DNA of 20,697 nt from IMG/VR virus record IMGVR_UViG_3300021963_004528, positions 1 to 20,697 of that record; one strand, given 5' to 3'. The position numbers were made by a program, and so were the translations under genes. The notes beneath the pieces were generated by a model that saw only the letters and a program-made list of their open reading frames with translations, made no database searches and was not told the DNA's origin. The first letter of the stretch is position 1. Every line of letters begins with the position of its first letter. Shown in pieces: positions 9,241 to 16,599 of this stretch. The DNA is from a virus.

Positions 9241-9481
9241 ACGTTTAACTGTTATACCAGCTGACTCCACTGTATATAGAGATCAGGGCGTATATGAGTG
9301 TGATTTGTCGCAAGCTGGAATTCCAAATAATGTTCATGCATTACAATGGAATGACGGAATAGGTCAAATAGAATTAATTACTACTGATCCCAACATTCAT
9401 ATTACAGAACTACCTGAATGGGCATTAAAATGTATTGATGTATGGGAACAAGAACATATTAATGCACAAAACTTAACATGA
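9230..9481 (+). CDS. Small tail-adjacent phage protein, function unknown
   Basis: An 83-residue protein beginning MESKRLTVIPADSTVYRD and containing VHALQWNDGIGQIEL and LPEWALKCIDVWEQE. The VHALQW...G.IE...LPxWA pattern is one I associate with small proteins encoded beside phage fibre genes; no biochemical role is known to me. The start lies inside the end of the previous gene and the stop overlaps the next start as ATGA, so expression is probably coupled. Confidence 0.7.
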   Translation: MESKRLTVIPADSTVYRDQGVYECDLSQAGIPNNVHALQWNDGIGQIELITTDPNIHITELPEWALKCIDVWEQEHINAQNLT

Positions 9482-10635
9482 TTAATAGTGACTTTAAAGA
9501 AAACAATTATCTATACATTCCAAATTTTATAGATAGTGATGTTGCTAAAGAATTAGCGATTGAATTTAAACAAGCCGCGATAGAAGAAAATTGGGATGGG
9601 GACGGACAAGCTCCTAACTCATATTCCAAATACAATTTTATTAGCTTCTTAGAATTACTATGTGAAAAAACACCACAAGTTAGTAATTTTTTAGGCGAAA
9701 AAGTTTTGCCCACATATACTTATGCTAGAGTATATAAAGAGGGAAGCACTTTGACACGGCACATAGACAGACCGGCATGTGAGATTAGTTTAACAATACA
9801 CTTAGATGGTGATGCAGATTGGCCTATTTTCATTCAAAAACCAAATGGAGAAGAAGTAGCATTGAATCTAAGATCAGGTGATGCTATGATGTATTTAGGA
9901 TGTGAGGCTGATCATTGGCGTGAACAATTTGAGGGAAAAGAATATGTGCAAGTATTTCTTCACTATGTAAAAAGTAGAGGCAAGAATAGTTTTGCATATT
10001 TTGATAAGACTAAAGAAAAACCCATAGACAAGAAATTAGTAGATATTCCTAAAAATGAATTGAAACCAAATATGCCTAAAAACATAAATGATTATATTGT
10101 TGAATTTGAAAATATATTATATGATGATTTGATCGATGCAATTTTTAGAGAATATGAAAATGCTGACGATTGGCATGATAGTCTTGTTGGGCCTGGGATA
10201 GTAGATAAAAATATTAGAAATGTAAGTACTATTGGCCTATCATTTGAGGCATGTATAAACAAGAATCCAGCAATTAGAAAACTTATTGACACTGAACTAT
10301 TCAACTGTGCAGGAGAAGCAATTAGAAAATATAATGAATTATTTCCTTTTGCTCAGATAGAAACAGACTCAGGGTATGAATTACTTAGATATAACCCTGA
10401 TCAATTTTACATTCAACATACTGATTCATTTAAAGCAAGGCCGAGGGCTGTAAGTTGCAGTTTTATGTTGAATGATGATTATGAGGGCGGTGAATTTGCA
10501 TTCTTTAATAGAGAACTAAAATTCAAACCAAAACGAGGATCAGTTATAATGTTCCCGTCTAACTTCATGTACCCGCACGAAATTATGCCAGTAACTAAAG
10601 GCACACGATATAGTATTATAACCTGGTTTATTTAA
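9478..10635 (+). CDS. Tandem two-domain 2OG-Fe(II) oxygenase (prolyl hydroxylase-like)
   Basis: A 385-residue protein with two non-haem iron oxygenase domains. Domain 1 (about 8-165) has HxD at H95/D97 and a distal His at H146. Domain 2 (about 205-385) has H314/D316, distal H367 in YPHEIM, and R377 in GTRYSI as the probable 2-oxoglutarate anchor, the prolyl-4-hydroxylase-like arrangement. Both metal triads look intact. Such enzymes couple 2-oxoglutarate decarboxylation to hydroxylation of proteins, nucleic acids or small molecules. 2OG oxygenases are frequent beside fibre genes in marine T4-like phages; the substrate here is unknown, and a virion protein or a host surface component is only a guess. 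Start overlaps the previous stop (ATGA). Confidence 0.85.
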   Translation: MINSDFKENNYLYIPNFIDSDVAKELAIEFKQAAIEENWDGDGQAPNSYSKYNFISFLELLCEKTPQVSNFLGEKVLPTYTYARVYKEGSTLTRHIDRPACEISLTIHLDGDADWPIFIQKPNGEEVALNLRSGDAMMYLGCEADHWREQFEGKEYVQVFLHYVKSRGKNSFAYFDKTKEKPIDKKLVDIPKNELKPNMPKNINDYIVEFENILYDDLIDAIFREYENADDWHDSLVGPGIVDKNIRNVSTIGLSFEACINKNPAIRKLIDTELFNCAGEAIRKYNELFPFAQIETDSGYELLRYNPDQFYIQHTDSFKARPRAVSCSFMLNDDYEGGEFAFFNRELKFKPKRGSVIMFPSNFMYPHEIMPVTKGTRYSIITWFI

Positions 10636-10636
10636 A

Positions 10637-11989
10637 ATGAATGTACTTATAATTTTACAAACCCATAGTAAGGGTGAAAATCAACATTACATGGGATTGA
10701 CCCATTTTAAACGATTTGTAAATCAACCCAAGAGTGAGATTACTCGTAGATGCACTAGAAGCCTAGTAGAGTCAATTAATTATGCTAAAGAATTATTTTT
10801 AGATAGTGAGTTTGAATTAGTTGTATTTGATGACCACAGTGATGAACAATCAGTCACAGATATTAAAAATAATCTTAATATTGCTACTTTCAAAACACAA
10901 TTCATCCCATTAGAAACACATGGAATAATGCCAAGCATTCTTAGATGCTATGAGCATGGCCGTGACTATGGAAAAGAAATTGTGTATTTTGTACAAGATG
11001 ATTATCTATATGACAAAAAAGCAATATATGATATGATTATTACTATGACGGACACATCAAATAAATTAGGCAATTACACTAGTATATACCCGTTTGATGA
11101 CCCTTATAGATACATACCTGAAAACACAGCAGTACAAAGTCATATGGTTAGGTGTCAAGGAAGACACTGGCGTACCCAAATTGCAACCGCTAGTTGTTTT
11201 ATGACACATCACAAAGTAATTACAGATAATTGGGATTTATTTTATGCTATGGGTGTACACCCAGTTGATAGTAACATGGAAGATGACACCATCAATAAAC
11301 TATGGTTTAATCGTGGCTACTATCTATTTGTACCCATCCCAAGTCTAGCATTGCATATGCAGTATGATACTGAACGTGATGATCAGATCAAATGGGTAGA
11401 ATGGTGGGACAAATATGAAAGACCAGAATTGTTGCACCCCACAACTGACAATACTGTATTGAATGTTGGGTTCGGCGGTAGTCCATTAAAACATATGTTA
11501 TACGTAGAAGATTTTTCTGACATGCGTGAAGTGACGTTAGATATTGATAAAAAATATAATCCGGATATATTAGCTGATATTACTAATATAAGTCATATCC
11601 CAGACAGCTTTGTTAATTGTGCTTATACATCACATATGATTGAGCATATTGATTATTTCAAAGTACCAATTGTTATCAGTGAATTACTACGTATATGTAA
11701 GCCAGGTGGATATGTCAGAATATTGACACCCAATCTACAAGTGATAGGTGAAAAAATTGCATCAGGTGACTTACTTGAGGTAGTGTATGAAAGTAACGGA
11801 GGACCAATTAGTCCCATTGATATTATCTATGGGCATCGTCATAGTGTTCATAGACACGGTGTAGATTTTATGATACATCGTACTGGGTTTAGTAGAAAAG
11901 TATTTGAACAACTAGCCAAAGAACATAACTTTGATATGGATATCAAAGAAGTTGGGTTTGATTTACTAGTTGATGTAAAGAAACACTAA
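10637..11989 (+). CDS. Glycosyltransferase-methyltransferase fusion
   Basis: A 450-residue protein with two parts. The N-terminal ~265 residues look like a GT-A glycosyltransferase: FDDHSDE at 64-70 and VYFVQDDY at 116-123, with QDD the likely sugar-nucleotide/metal DxD-type site. Residues ~272-450 are a class I SAM-dependent methyltransferase: glycine-rich VLNVGFGGSP (274-283), acidic LDID (301-304), HMIEHID (333-339) and a post-motif LLRICKPGGYVRILTPN. The methyltransferase resembles type-11 enzymes that act on small molecules or sugars. A fusion suggests coupled glycan extension and capping, or modification of a virion or surface glycan; the acceptor is unknown. Begins one base after the upstream stop. 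Its stop codon interlocks with that of the opposing gene. Confidence 0.8.
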   Translation: MNVLIILQTHSKGENQHYMGLTHFKRFVNQPKSEITRRCTRSLVESINYAKELFLDSEFELVVFDDHSDEQSVTDIKNNLNIATFKTQFIPLETHGIMPSILRCYEHGRDYGKEIVYFVQDDYLYDKKAIYDMIITMTDTSNKLGNYTSIYPFDDPYRYIPENTAVQSHMVRCQGRHWRTQIATASCFMTHHKVITDNWDLFYAMGVHPVDSNMEDDTINKLWFNRGYYLFVPIPSLALHMQYDTERDDQIKWVEWWDKYERPELLHPTTDNTVLNVGFGGSPLKHMLYVEDFSDMREVTLDIDKKYNPDILADITNISHIPDSFVNCAYTSHMIEHIDYFKVPIVISELLRICKPGGYVRILTPNLQVIGEKIASGDLLEVVYESNGGPISPIDIIYGHRHSVHRHGVDFMIHRTGFSRKVFEQLAKEHNFDMDIKEVGFDLLVDVKKH

Positions 11990-12240
11990 GCCATTAACTT
12001 GGCAATCAACAATAATTTTTCTAGATGATCAATGGCTTTGTTGATTGCCATTACTCGTTCATCTATCATATTATTTTTGTGTGTTCTTCTAGCTACCACT
12101 TCTAATTTGCTAAGTTCATCAACCATCTTATCAATGTTCTTCATCATCTTCCAAAGATCAGGGTTGTAGCCGATTGACTTTAATTCTTGTACTAGTTTGC
12201 CCCCAATATCGCTCCAGTCTAGGCTTGAGGTAATCTTCAT
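11986..12240 (-). CDS. Small helical protein, function unknown
   Basis: An 84-residue, charged, mostly helical protein (repeated Lys/Glu/Leu heptad-like pattern in the segment MVDELSKLEVVARR and in DHLEKLLLIAKLMA). No family recognised. Its ATG overlaps the upstream stop (ATGA), so it is probably co-translated with the amidotransferase-like gene. It is the last gene of the leftward unit and its TAG overlaps the TAA of the opposing gene. Confidence 0.65.
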   Translation of the reverse strand: MKITSSLDWSDIGGKLVQELKSIGYNPDLWKMMKNIDKMVDELSKLEVVARRTHKNNMIDERVMAINKAIDHLEKLLLIAKLMA

Positions 12241-12881
12241 TTCTGCATCAACCTATCTACAAAATCTAATAATAACACGTGATGCTCTCCGTTGTGATAT
12301 TTACCACGCATCCAACTGTAGCTATCATACCACTGTGATTCACTTTCAGGATGACAACCTATCAACCCAAGATTGTCTTTAATGATTGCCATTGGATCTC
12401 CGTTCATATAAGTTGCTATAGTTTCAAATTTACTAGAATCACCTATCAAAGCACAACCATCATAGAAAAACATATCATAGGGTTCACTGTCCCACTCAAT
12501 ACTGAGATTCTTTGCATGAGGTCGTCTTGTATCTGTGTTCGGACGCTTTATGTATTGTACAGCACGAACACTGTCTAATATGCCTAAATAGTGCTTATCT
12601 GCCCAATATGCACCCATGCATATGCCCAAATATTTGCCACCATTGTCTACAAAAGACTTAATGCGGCTAGCATTGGTTTTCATTAGATAACTATAGCTTT
12701 CACTATCGCCCAATCCACCGGGAATAGCTATTAAGTCTACATCGTCAAAGAAATTACTCTCTAACTCATGTCGGGTAAAGATTTTGAAATTATAGTATTG
12801 TGATAATGATTTCATAATACCATTACCGCTTTGTACAGAGCATTTTGGATGATGCAAAAACAAAGCGATAGTGGGTTTCAT
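12237..12881 (-). CDS. Class I glutamine amidotransferase-like protein (BPL_N type)
   Basis: A 214-residue flavodoxin-like/class I GATase fold. Visible are the oxyanion region IPGGLGD (53-59), the nucleophile elbow GICMGAY with C88, and GCHPES with H177 and E179, completing a Cys-His-Glu triad. The overall pattern matches the domain found at the N-terminus of eukaryotic biotin-protein ligases (BPL_N), which also occurs alone in bacteria and phages. The substrate is not known; no partner synthetase gene is adjacent, so glutamine hydrolysis for amination is not established. No clear Shine-Dalgarno precedes the ATG. The stop overlaps the next gene by four bases. Confidence 0.78.
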   Translation of the reverse strand: MKPTIALFLHHPKCSVQSGNGIMKSLSQYYNFKIFTRHELESNFFDDVDLIAIPGGLGDSESYSYLMKTNASRIKSFVDNGGKYLGICMGAYWADKHYLGILDSVRAVQYIKRPNTDTRRPHAKNLSIEWDSEPYDMFFYDGCALIGDSSKFETIATYMNGDPMAIIKDNLGLIGCHPESESQWYDSYSWMRGKYHNGEHHVLLLDFVDRLMQK

Positions 12882-12909
12882 AACATTATTTAATCAACCC
12901 AAAACATTG

Positions 12910-13131
12910 TCAATTTTTAGTTTTGTTATCAAAGGTCGGGGGAATCTTGTTCAATTCTTCTGGTGTTGCAAATCTACCCGTCTCTGGCATTCCGGGTAAT
13001 GTGAAATTAACAGGTTTCCAATATTTAGAAAACAAATTATTGATGGTTACTATTACGATAGTAATCAATATAATACCTAATCCAAATAGAATAGAACCAA
13101 CTAAGAAATTTGCGGCAGTTTCAATATCCAT
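12910..13131 (-). CDS. Single-pass small membrane protein
   Basis: A 73-residue protein with one strong hydrophobic helix (about residues 8-32, FLVGSILFGLGIILITIVIV), followed by a polar tail containing NFTLPGMPETGRFATPEELNKIPP. A good AAGGA Shine-Dalgarno starts directly after the stop of the upstream glycosyltransferase-like gene. Function is unknown; inner-membrane location is inferred from the helix. Confidence 0.72.
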   Translation of the reverse strand: MDIETAANFLVGSILFGLGIILITIVIVTINNLFSKYWKPVNFTLPGMPETGRFATPEELNKIPPTFDNKTKN

Positions 13132-13143
13132 ATACTTTTCCTT

Positions 13144-13902
13144 TTAAAAATAATAACAACCTTGTCGTGCAAAAAAGCACTCGTTAACATCTAATGCCCT
13201 AGCACTAAAAGTTTCTAATACAGTATTTTTGCCCAGGCCTTGTGCAATACCATAAGTAAATGTCTGATTACCTAAAAAGACTTCACATCCATCTATCACT
13301 TGTGCTAAGTCTAAAAAATCTTTACACTTATAATATGATAGCTTAACATTAAATGTTTTTTCAAAATCTTCATGTTCATTAGGCAAACCAACAAACACTA
13401 CATCATCTAATATCTTATTGTTTTCAATTAGTTCCATCCATGTTGCATTTGCTGTGGGTGAACTACTACGCCATCTTGGGCTTCTTGCAATTACAAATTT
13501 TGCAATACGTTTTGGTTTTGGTACAGTTAGCCAGGGCTTGATCAAATCTTCATCTGTGAATGGAATTTGATGTGTAGTATAAAATGCTTTTAAAAAGTTA
13601 CCAGTAACTGTTCTGTGTATTACGCCCCTAAATTCATCTAAATCAACATCAATGTTTTGATTCTGATAAACCGAAACACTGTTAATATAAGACTGAACTT
13701 CTAGTAGGGGTTTTAGACACTGAAAGTCATTGTCTGATAGTTTATCAACATACTCAGGAGGTACAGGACCATTTTTATAATGTGTTATTACGTTAGGTAT
13801 ATTTCTTAATTTAACATAGAAATCGCCTATGCCCTTTTTGTTTACTACTGACAATGAATAAATCAAGTCACCTAGGTTTCCACTTTGAGAATAACTTAAC
13901 AT
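13144..13902 (-). CDS. GT-B (GT9/heptosyltransferase-like) glycosyltransferase-like protein
   Basis: A 252-residue protein from ATG 13902; a TTG at 13905 is possible but the TGATG stop-start overlap favours the ATG. The N-terminal SGNLGDLIYSLSVV is the glycine loop of heptosyltransferase/ADP-heptose-type GT-B proteins. FVIARSPRWRSS marks the start of a second Rossmann half. FLGNQTFTYGIAQGLGKNTVLE resembles the donor-binding GxxT/S region near the C-terminus. It is shorter than typical heptosyltransferases (about 320-350). It follows an FkbM methyltransferase, suggesting joint glycan modification. Substrate unknown. Confidence 0.72.
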   Translation of the reverse strand: MLSYSQSGNLGDLIYSLSVVNKKGIGDFYVKLRNIPNVITHYKNGPVPPEYVDKLSDNDFQCLKPLLEVQSYINSVSVYQNQNIDVDLDEFRGVIHRTVTGNFLKAFYTTHQIPFTDEDLIKPWLTVPKPKRIAKFVIARSPRWRSSSPTANATWMELIENNKILDDVVFVGLPNEHEDFEKTFNVKLSYYKCKDFLDLAQVIDGCEVFLGNQTFTYGIAQGLGKNTVLETFSARALDVNECFFARQGCYYF

Positions 13903-14702
13903 CAATTTTCTTTGAGAGAGGACAACACAGGATCATCAACATGCAAACTTAATGTATTTTCTTGATTTAGATTCAAGGTTACATAATTATATTTTTTTAG
14001 TGTATCAATTAAGTTCTGCTTATCTGATTTTAAAACTTCTAGTTGAATGATAGGCCGACAACGCTTGATTGTTTTCTTAGCACCTTCTAATACTAATTCT
14101 TCCATACCCTCTACATCTAATTTAAGATAGTCTAGTCTAGGTAAATTTAAAGAATCAATAGTAATAGCTTGCACTTGTTCTTTGTTTGTTAACTGTTGAC
14201 CTACAAACTCGCTGGATTCAGTTTGAATCATTTCAATACTACCAAAGCTAGCAGGTAGTTGATAATCAGGAACCGATATCTCTATAGTCTCTTTTTTATT
14301 ACTAAGGGCATTCCAAAGTACTCTTACGTTGAATAAGTTGTTTATAGTAACATTACCAGCCAGAGCATAGAATATTCTTTCTTGCGCTTCTACTGATATA
14401 ACGTTACCCCAACCATACATCAATCTGCCCATAGTAACTGTATGTACTCCAATATTTGCACCACCATCAAGAAAAATTACACCATCGCCTTTATGTTGCC
14501 GTATTAATGATAATACTTGCATAATCACATTAAGTTCTGGAGCATCAAATACAGAAGATTCTAATAGATTAAATCCTACACCAATGGTGCCGTTATTTAC
14601 TTTATGGTAGTCAAAACGATTTATAATCATTGACCCAACATCCGTAGATGTTAATACGAATGCATTTTTCTTAGGATTACGGATGTTTGGCCAATTAATC
14701 AT
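13902..14702 (-). CDS. FkbM-family SAM-dependent methyltransferase
   Basis: A 266-residue protein with SAM motif FLDGGANIGVHT (77-88), acidic end of strand 2 in VEAQ (104-107), and the FkbM-type LKLDVEGMEELVLEGA (193-208). FkbM enzymes are O-methyltransferases acting on sugars, polyketides or surface glycans. Next to a GT-B gene, methylation of a glycan is the most plausible job, but the acceptor is not visible. The ATG lies two bases after the rubredoxin stop and shows no strong Shine-Dalgarno, so it is probably coupled. The stop overlaps the next ATG (TGATG). Confidence 0.85.
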   Translation of the reverse strand: MINWPNIRNPKKNAFVLTSTDVGSMIINRFDYHKVNNGTIGVGFNLLESSVFDAPELNVIMQVLSLIRQHKGDGVIFLDGGANIGVHTVTMGRLMYGWGNVISVEAQERIFYALAGNVTINNLFNVRVLWNALSNKKETIEISVPDYQLPASFGSIEMIQTESSEFVGQQLTNKEQVQAITIDSLNLPRLDYLKLDVEGMEELVLEGAKKTIKRCRPIIQLEVLKSDKQNLIDTLKKYNYVTLNLNQENTLSLHVDDPVLSSLKEN

Positions 14703-14704
14703 GT

Positions 14705-14839
14705 TTAAATAGTTTCGTATTCATCTTTGCCTACACCGCATTCTGGGCATAGAAAGTCTTGTGGCAAGTCTTCCCACTTACCTTCTGTTTCTTCATCGTG
14801 GACATGTCCACATACTACGCATACGTGATCTGGTTTCAT
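14705..14839 (-). CDS. Rubredoxin
   Basis: A 44-residue one-iron electron carrier. Two Cys pairs, CVVCG (residues 7-11) and CPECG (31-35), form the FeCys4 site. The WEDLPQDFLCPECGVGKDEYE end is the standard rubredoxin C-terminus. It is somewhat shorter than the usual ~52 residues because the loop between the knuckles is reduced. A strong GGGAGG Shine-Dalgarno lies inside the last codons of the rubrerythrin gene, and the start overlaps its stop (ATGA). It therefore probably supplies electrons to that rubrerythrin, which has no rubredoxin domain of its own. Confidence 0.93.
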   Translation of the reverse strand: MKPDHVCVVCGHVHDEETEGKWEDLPQDFLCPECGVGKDEYETI

Positions 14840-15288
14840 TGTAGACCTCCCAATACTTGTTTATAAGCATTTGCATGGCGTTCTTCAACTTTCTTTAGTG
14901 CATTGAAACGCTTTTCTGCCTTTTCAAGAACTGCCTTGAATTGCTCTGCATGTTCTTTTGACTCAGCAATTTGTTCAGACATTTCTTGTTCAACTGCATG
15001 GTTATGTTCCAGTGAGGCCCAACGTTGAAAATCTGGATACATTTCTGTATACTCATAAACCTCACCATCAATTGCTTTCTGTAGGCATTCTTTGGTAGAA
15101 GGCTTACCGATTAACAATTCTAGATGTCCCCATGCATGTTTGATTTCTTGGTCTGCCGTGTGTTCAAAGTGTTTTGCAACATCTTCAAATCCTTCTTCAC
15201 GTGCGATTTTAGCAAAGTAGCGATATTTGATGTGAGCCATTGACTCACCCGCTAATGCGCTTTCTAGGTTTTTTAGTGTTATTGACAT
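14836..15288 (-). CDS. Rubrerythrin (diiron domain only)
   Basis: A 150-residue four-helix-bundle diiron protein. I chose the ATG at 15288 because AAAGGAAACACACA lies directly upstream; an in-frame ATG at 15327 would add a basic stretch foreign to the family. Probable iron ligands are E15 (AGESMA), E48 and H51 (ADQEIKHA), E76 and E79 (DGEVYE), and E135 and H138 (EERH). Classical rubrerythrins reduce hydrogen peroxide with electrons passed through a C-terminal rubredoxin domain. That domain is absent here and encoded separately just downstream. A peroxide-detoxifying role during infection is inferred. The first 44 bases overlap the end of the upstream gene in another frame. Confidence 0.9.
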   Translation of the reverse strand: MSITLKNLESALAGESMAHIKYRYFAKIAREEGFEDVAKHFEHTADQEIKHAWGHLELLIGKPSTKECLQKAIDGEVYEYTEMYPDFQRWASLEHNHAVEQEMSEQIAESKEHAEQFKAVLEKAEKRFNALKKVEERHANAYKQVLGGLQ

Positions 15289-15583
15289 TGTGTGTTTCCT
15301 TTTTAGTCTGTGTCTGTACTTCTTCAAGTACGATATTATTTAGACGTTTGATTTCCTTAATATCTTTATGTGAAGCAATTATACTATAATATACTTTATT
15401 TTCAAACTTAATTGGTAAATCTAAACTGATAGTAAATCTAGGCCCATCAATTTCATTGATGACGCTATCGCCATATATAGTACCTATGAAAGGAATTTTA
15501 TTCCATTTAGCAAAGATTCTAGTACCAAATTCATATTTAGGTTTGTAACGATTGTTTGCAAAATATTCGGAGAGACTGGCCAT
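15245..15583 (-). CDS. Conserved-looking phage protein, function unknown
   Basis: A 112-residue protein: SEYFANNRYKPKYEFGTR at the N-terminus, a beta-rich middle (WNKIPFIGTIYGDSVINE, FTISLDLPIKFENKVY), and a basic C-terminal tail (KKPRKR). No family recognised; the middle could be a small barrel or SH3-like fold. The ATG lies eight bases beyond the terminator hairpin of the upstream gene and has no visible Shine-Dalgarno. Its 3' end overlaps the start of rubrerythrin by 44 bases and contains that gene's ribosome-binding site. Confidence 0.65.
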   Translation of the reverse strand: MASLSEYFANNRYKPKYEFGTRIFAKWNKIPFIGTIYGDSVINEIDGPRFTISLDLPIKFENKVYYSIIASHKDIKEIKRLNNIVLEEVQTQTKKETHNVNNTKKPRKRISG

Positions 15584-15590
15584 GATAAGA

Positions 15591-15610
15591 AAAGGCTCCG
15601 AAGAGCCTTT
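15591..15610 (-). terminator. Rho-independent terminator with UUCG loop
   Basis: A perfect 8-bp stem (AAAGGCTC / GAGCCTTT) closes a UUCG tetraloop on the minus strand and is followed by TCTT, giving a U-rich tail. It lies just after the outer-membrane protein gene. UUCG-capped terminators are typical of T4-like phages. Confidence 0.85.
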
Positions 15611-15628
15611 GAGTTGAGTAGTTACTGA

Positions 15629-16174
15629 TTAGAAACCGAATGTTAGGCCAAGACCATAAGCATTTTCTGAGATTTGCTCATAGCTTTTGCTTGCGTTAAC
15701 ATTAAGTGCAACACCTTTAGTAACAGGAATGCTGTATGTTGCGAATGCTACTGATTGAGTAGGCTTGTATGATTGGTCATTGATACGTGTCTTGACACCA
15801 CCAATTGCTAGACCAGGACCAACTTTAAGTGCGGTAGTTGCACCAACTAGACCATAGTTATATTGTTGACCCATGCCACCGTTCTTGCCCATGTCAAAGC
15901 CTACGCCGACAAAGGGAGTGAACATGCCCATACCTTTTCCAGCAGTTACTTCAACACTACTGAACATACCGGAACCGTCATGGTAGTTAGCAGTACGGCT
16001 TTGTAGACCATATTGAATGCCACTTAGTTCTTTACCGATACGAACATATTGTGCTGTGCTAGTTTGTTTGCTAACTTGGTCTTTAACATAGTCAACATCA
16101 AAACTTGCGTAGTTGGCTGCTGATGCTACAAAACCTGTTAGTGCTAGAATACTAGCTAATGCGATTTTCTTCAT
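15629..16174 (-). CDS. Outer-membrane beta-barrel protein with signal peptide
   Basis: A 181-residue protein with a Sec signal peptide (MKKIALASILALTGFVASA, cleavage after ASA at about residue 19). The mature part consists of alternating amphipathic strands and ends LGLTFGF, with the C-terminal Phe and aromatic pattern of a BAM-recognised beta-signal. Length fits an 8-stranded barrel. It has its own promoter-like sequence, an AAAGGA Shine-Dalgarno and a terminator, so it is expressed as a single gene. A phage could use such a protein to alter the host outer membrane (for example, receptor masking or superinfection exclusion), but that is a guess; a recent host origin is also possible. Confidence 0.78.
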   Translation of the reverse strand: MKKIALASILALTGFVASAANYASFDVDYVKDQVSKQTSTAQYVRIGKELSGIQYGLQSRTANYHDGSGMFSSVEVTAGKGMGMFTPFVGVGFDMGKNGGMGQQYNYGLVGATTALKVGPGLAIGGVKTRINDQSYKPTQSVAFATYSIPVTKGVALNVNASKSYEQISENAYGLGLTFGF

Positions 16175-16200
16175 GTGTGTTTCCTTTAAAAATTAGAATG

Positions 16201-16208
16201 AATTTATA
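16201..16208 (-). promoter_or_regulatory. Possible T4-type late promoter
   Basis: The minus strand reads TATAAATT, one base from the T4 late -10 consensus TATAAATA, about 27 bases upstream of the ATG at 16174. The spacing suits a short 5' leader containing the AAAGGAAACACAC ribosome-binding region. Short AT-rich matches occur by chance in this genome. Confidence 0.35.
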
Positions 16209-16245
16209 TTTAGTGAGTGTGAATAGTGTAAAAACATTTGTTTTA

Positions 16246-16533
16246 TTATTCTTGATCAGGAGATAAGCCATTACTGCGTTTATCACGTACTTTTTCCACA
16301 TCTTGAAATAAACGTTTCTCTTGTGGAGTTAGTGTATCTTTGTGAGTTTTTCTAGGATTGCCACAAAGATAACATTCTGGATTACCACAGTCCATAGCAT
16401 GATGTTTGGCGAACTTATGCGGTTCGTCAACTTTCATACCAGCGGCTTTGGCAATCTTAGTTTGTTTTTTGATGGCGTTCTCATCCTTGAGTAAACGCTT
16501 AGAATGGTTGAATTTATCTTGTTCAGTACTCAT
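16246..16533 (-). CDS. Small basic protein with CxxC motif, function unknown
   Basis: A 95-residue charged protein. The central HHAMDCGNPECYLCGNPRK holds three cysteines (CGNPEC, then CxxC) with adjacent histidines, suggesting a zinc site. The flanks are helical and rich in Lys. I know similar short proteins from phages and betaproteobacteria without assigned role. It follows the tmRNA terminator. No strong Shine-Dalgarno is seen before the ATG; TATAATTG a few bases upstream could be a -10 element for a very short leader. Confidence 0.65.
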   Translation of the reverse strand: MSTEQDKFNHSKRLLKDENAIKKQTKIAKAAGMKVDEPHKFAKHHAMDCGNPECYLCGNPRKTHKDTLTPQEKRLFQDVEKVRDKRSNGLSPDQE

Positions 16534-16571
16534 GCGTCAATTATACATAGGTTTATAGTTAAGTCAAAAGA

Positions 16572-16592
16572 AAAGGGCAACTAGTGCCCTTT
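16572..16592 (-). terminator. Rho-independent terminator after tmRNA
   Basis: An 8-bp stem (AAAGGGCA / TGCCCTTT) with a 5-base loop is followed on the minus strand by TCTTTT. It lies just beyond the coding piece of the tmRNA and probably ends its transcript. Confidence 0.82.
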
Positions 16593-16599
16593 CTGATTT

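Noticed and set aside
12923-13147. 74-codon plus-strand ORF
   Set aside because: It is antisense to the 73-residue membrane-protein gene, which has a good Shine-Dalgarno and a clear transmembrane helix.
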